A stretch of 6,169 nucleotides of DNA, taken from the NCBI GenBank assembly GCA_937915965.1, contig CALGHC010000286.1, forward strand, positions 1 to 6,169, read 5' to 3'. Under the pieces are notes generated by a model that ran no database searches, was not told the origin of the DNA, and was given only the letters and a program-made list of their open reading frames with translations. Below are positions 6,037 through 6,169 of the stretch, piece after piece. Within the stretch, counting starts at the first letter, position 1. Every line of letters starts with the position of its first letter. This DNA is from an uncultured Myxococcales bacterium. Lineage in GTDB: Bacteria; Myxococcota_A; UBA9042. The translations under genes were made by a program, and so were the position numbers.

Positions 6037-6169
6037 ATGTCGACCTGCCGCTCGCCCGCCATCCGAGACCGCCGCAGCCAGCTTGCCGTAGCTGTCGTCG
6101 GGCTTGCGTACTTGACAGCGGTCGTCGGTTGCGGCCCGCAGGAGGCCAACGGCAACGCGAATTCGGTCT
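6037..6169 (+). CDS. Lipoprotein, N-terminal 44 residues (runs off right edge)
   Basis: ATG 6037 is preceded by AGGAG with a 6-nt spacing, and the frame is open to the end of the window. Residues 5-15 are basic (RDRRS at 10-14), residues 16-31 are hydrophobic (LAVAVVGLAYLTAVVG), and the lipobox is VVGC with Cys32. Cleavage before Cys32 and lipid anchoring in the envelope are therefore predicted. The mature start (GPQEANGNANS) is a polar Asn/Gly-rich linker, as is usual after lipidated cysteines. Nothing of the functional domain is inside the window, so its role is unknown. It diverges from the leftward lipoprotein gene, with 494 bp between the two starts. Confidence 0.85.
   Translation, partial: MSTCRSPAIRDRRSQLAVAVVGLAYLTAVVGCGPQEANGNANSV

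Noticed and set aside
5523..6155. Leftward 210-aa open frame spanning the divergent gap
   Set aside because: It has no ribosome site, signal or domain, would run across the rightward lipoprotein start, and reads through the 24-bp repeat as a low-complexity stretch.
1..6169. CRISPR array, tRNA, rRNA, insertion sequence, toxin-antitoxin or defence genes
   Set aside because: No spaced repeat array, no cloverleaf or rRNA motifs that I can see, no transposase or inverted-repeat ends, and no characteristic protein motifs in any supported frame.

Overview
This is a GC-rich bacterial window holding five leftward genes (- strand) and the start of one rightward gene. The products suggest a Myxococcota-like organism, possibly Nannocystis/Enhygromyxa-type. 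That assignment is an inference from style: many secreted lipoproteins of unknown function, an Ig-like repeat lipoprotein, a TPR-plus-PEGA-domain periplasmic protein, and strong G/C preference at third codon positions. No rRNA, tRNA, CRISPR array, transposase or phage gene is visible.

Layout, reading leftward from the divergent intergenic region at 5543-6036. A lipoprotein of no recognised family (4727-5542) overlaps by 14 bp an alpha/beta-hydrolase with a clear Ser-Asp-His triad (3787-4740). After 174 bp comes a secreted TPR-like/PEGA protein (2380-3612). After 223 bp comes a Tat-type lipoprotein (1485-2156). After another 84 bp comes a large Ig-like repeat lipoprotein (start at 1400) that runs off the left edge. 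To the right, a rightward lipoprotein starts at 6037 and runs off the right edge. The two edge genes are open to the window ends, so a search for complete ORFs misses them.

At least five of the six products carry export signals, four of them with lipoboxes. The window is therefore best read as an envelope or surface protein neighbourhood. The hydrolase and its overlapping lipoprotein are probably translated together. I see no defence, secretion-machine or biosynthetic cluster, and no substrate or pathway can be named.

The most interesting material is in the gaps. A perfect 17-bp tandem duplication copies the Shine-Dalgarno of the Tat lipoprotein gene and creates a six-codon mini-ORF whose stop overlaps the gene's ATG. 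The putative promoter of that gene has a 13-bp perfect palindrome inside its 17-nt spacer. An AT-rich island before the rightward lipoprotein combines a hairpin, a 24-bp direct repeat and a possible promoter. Short tandem duplications recur in most of the gene leaders.
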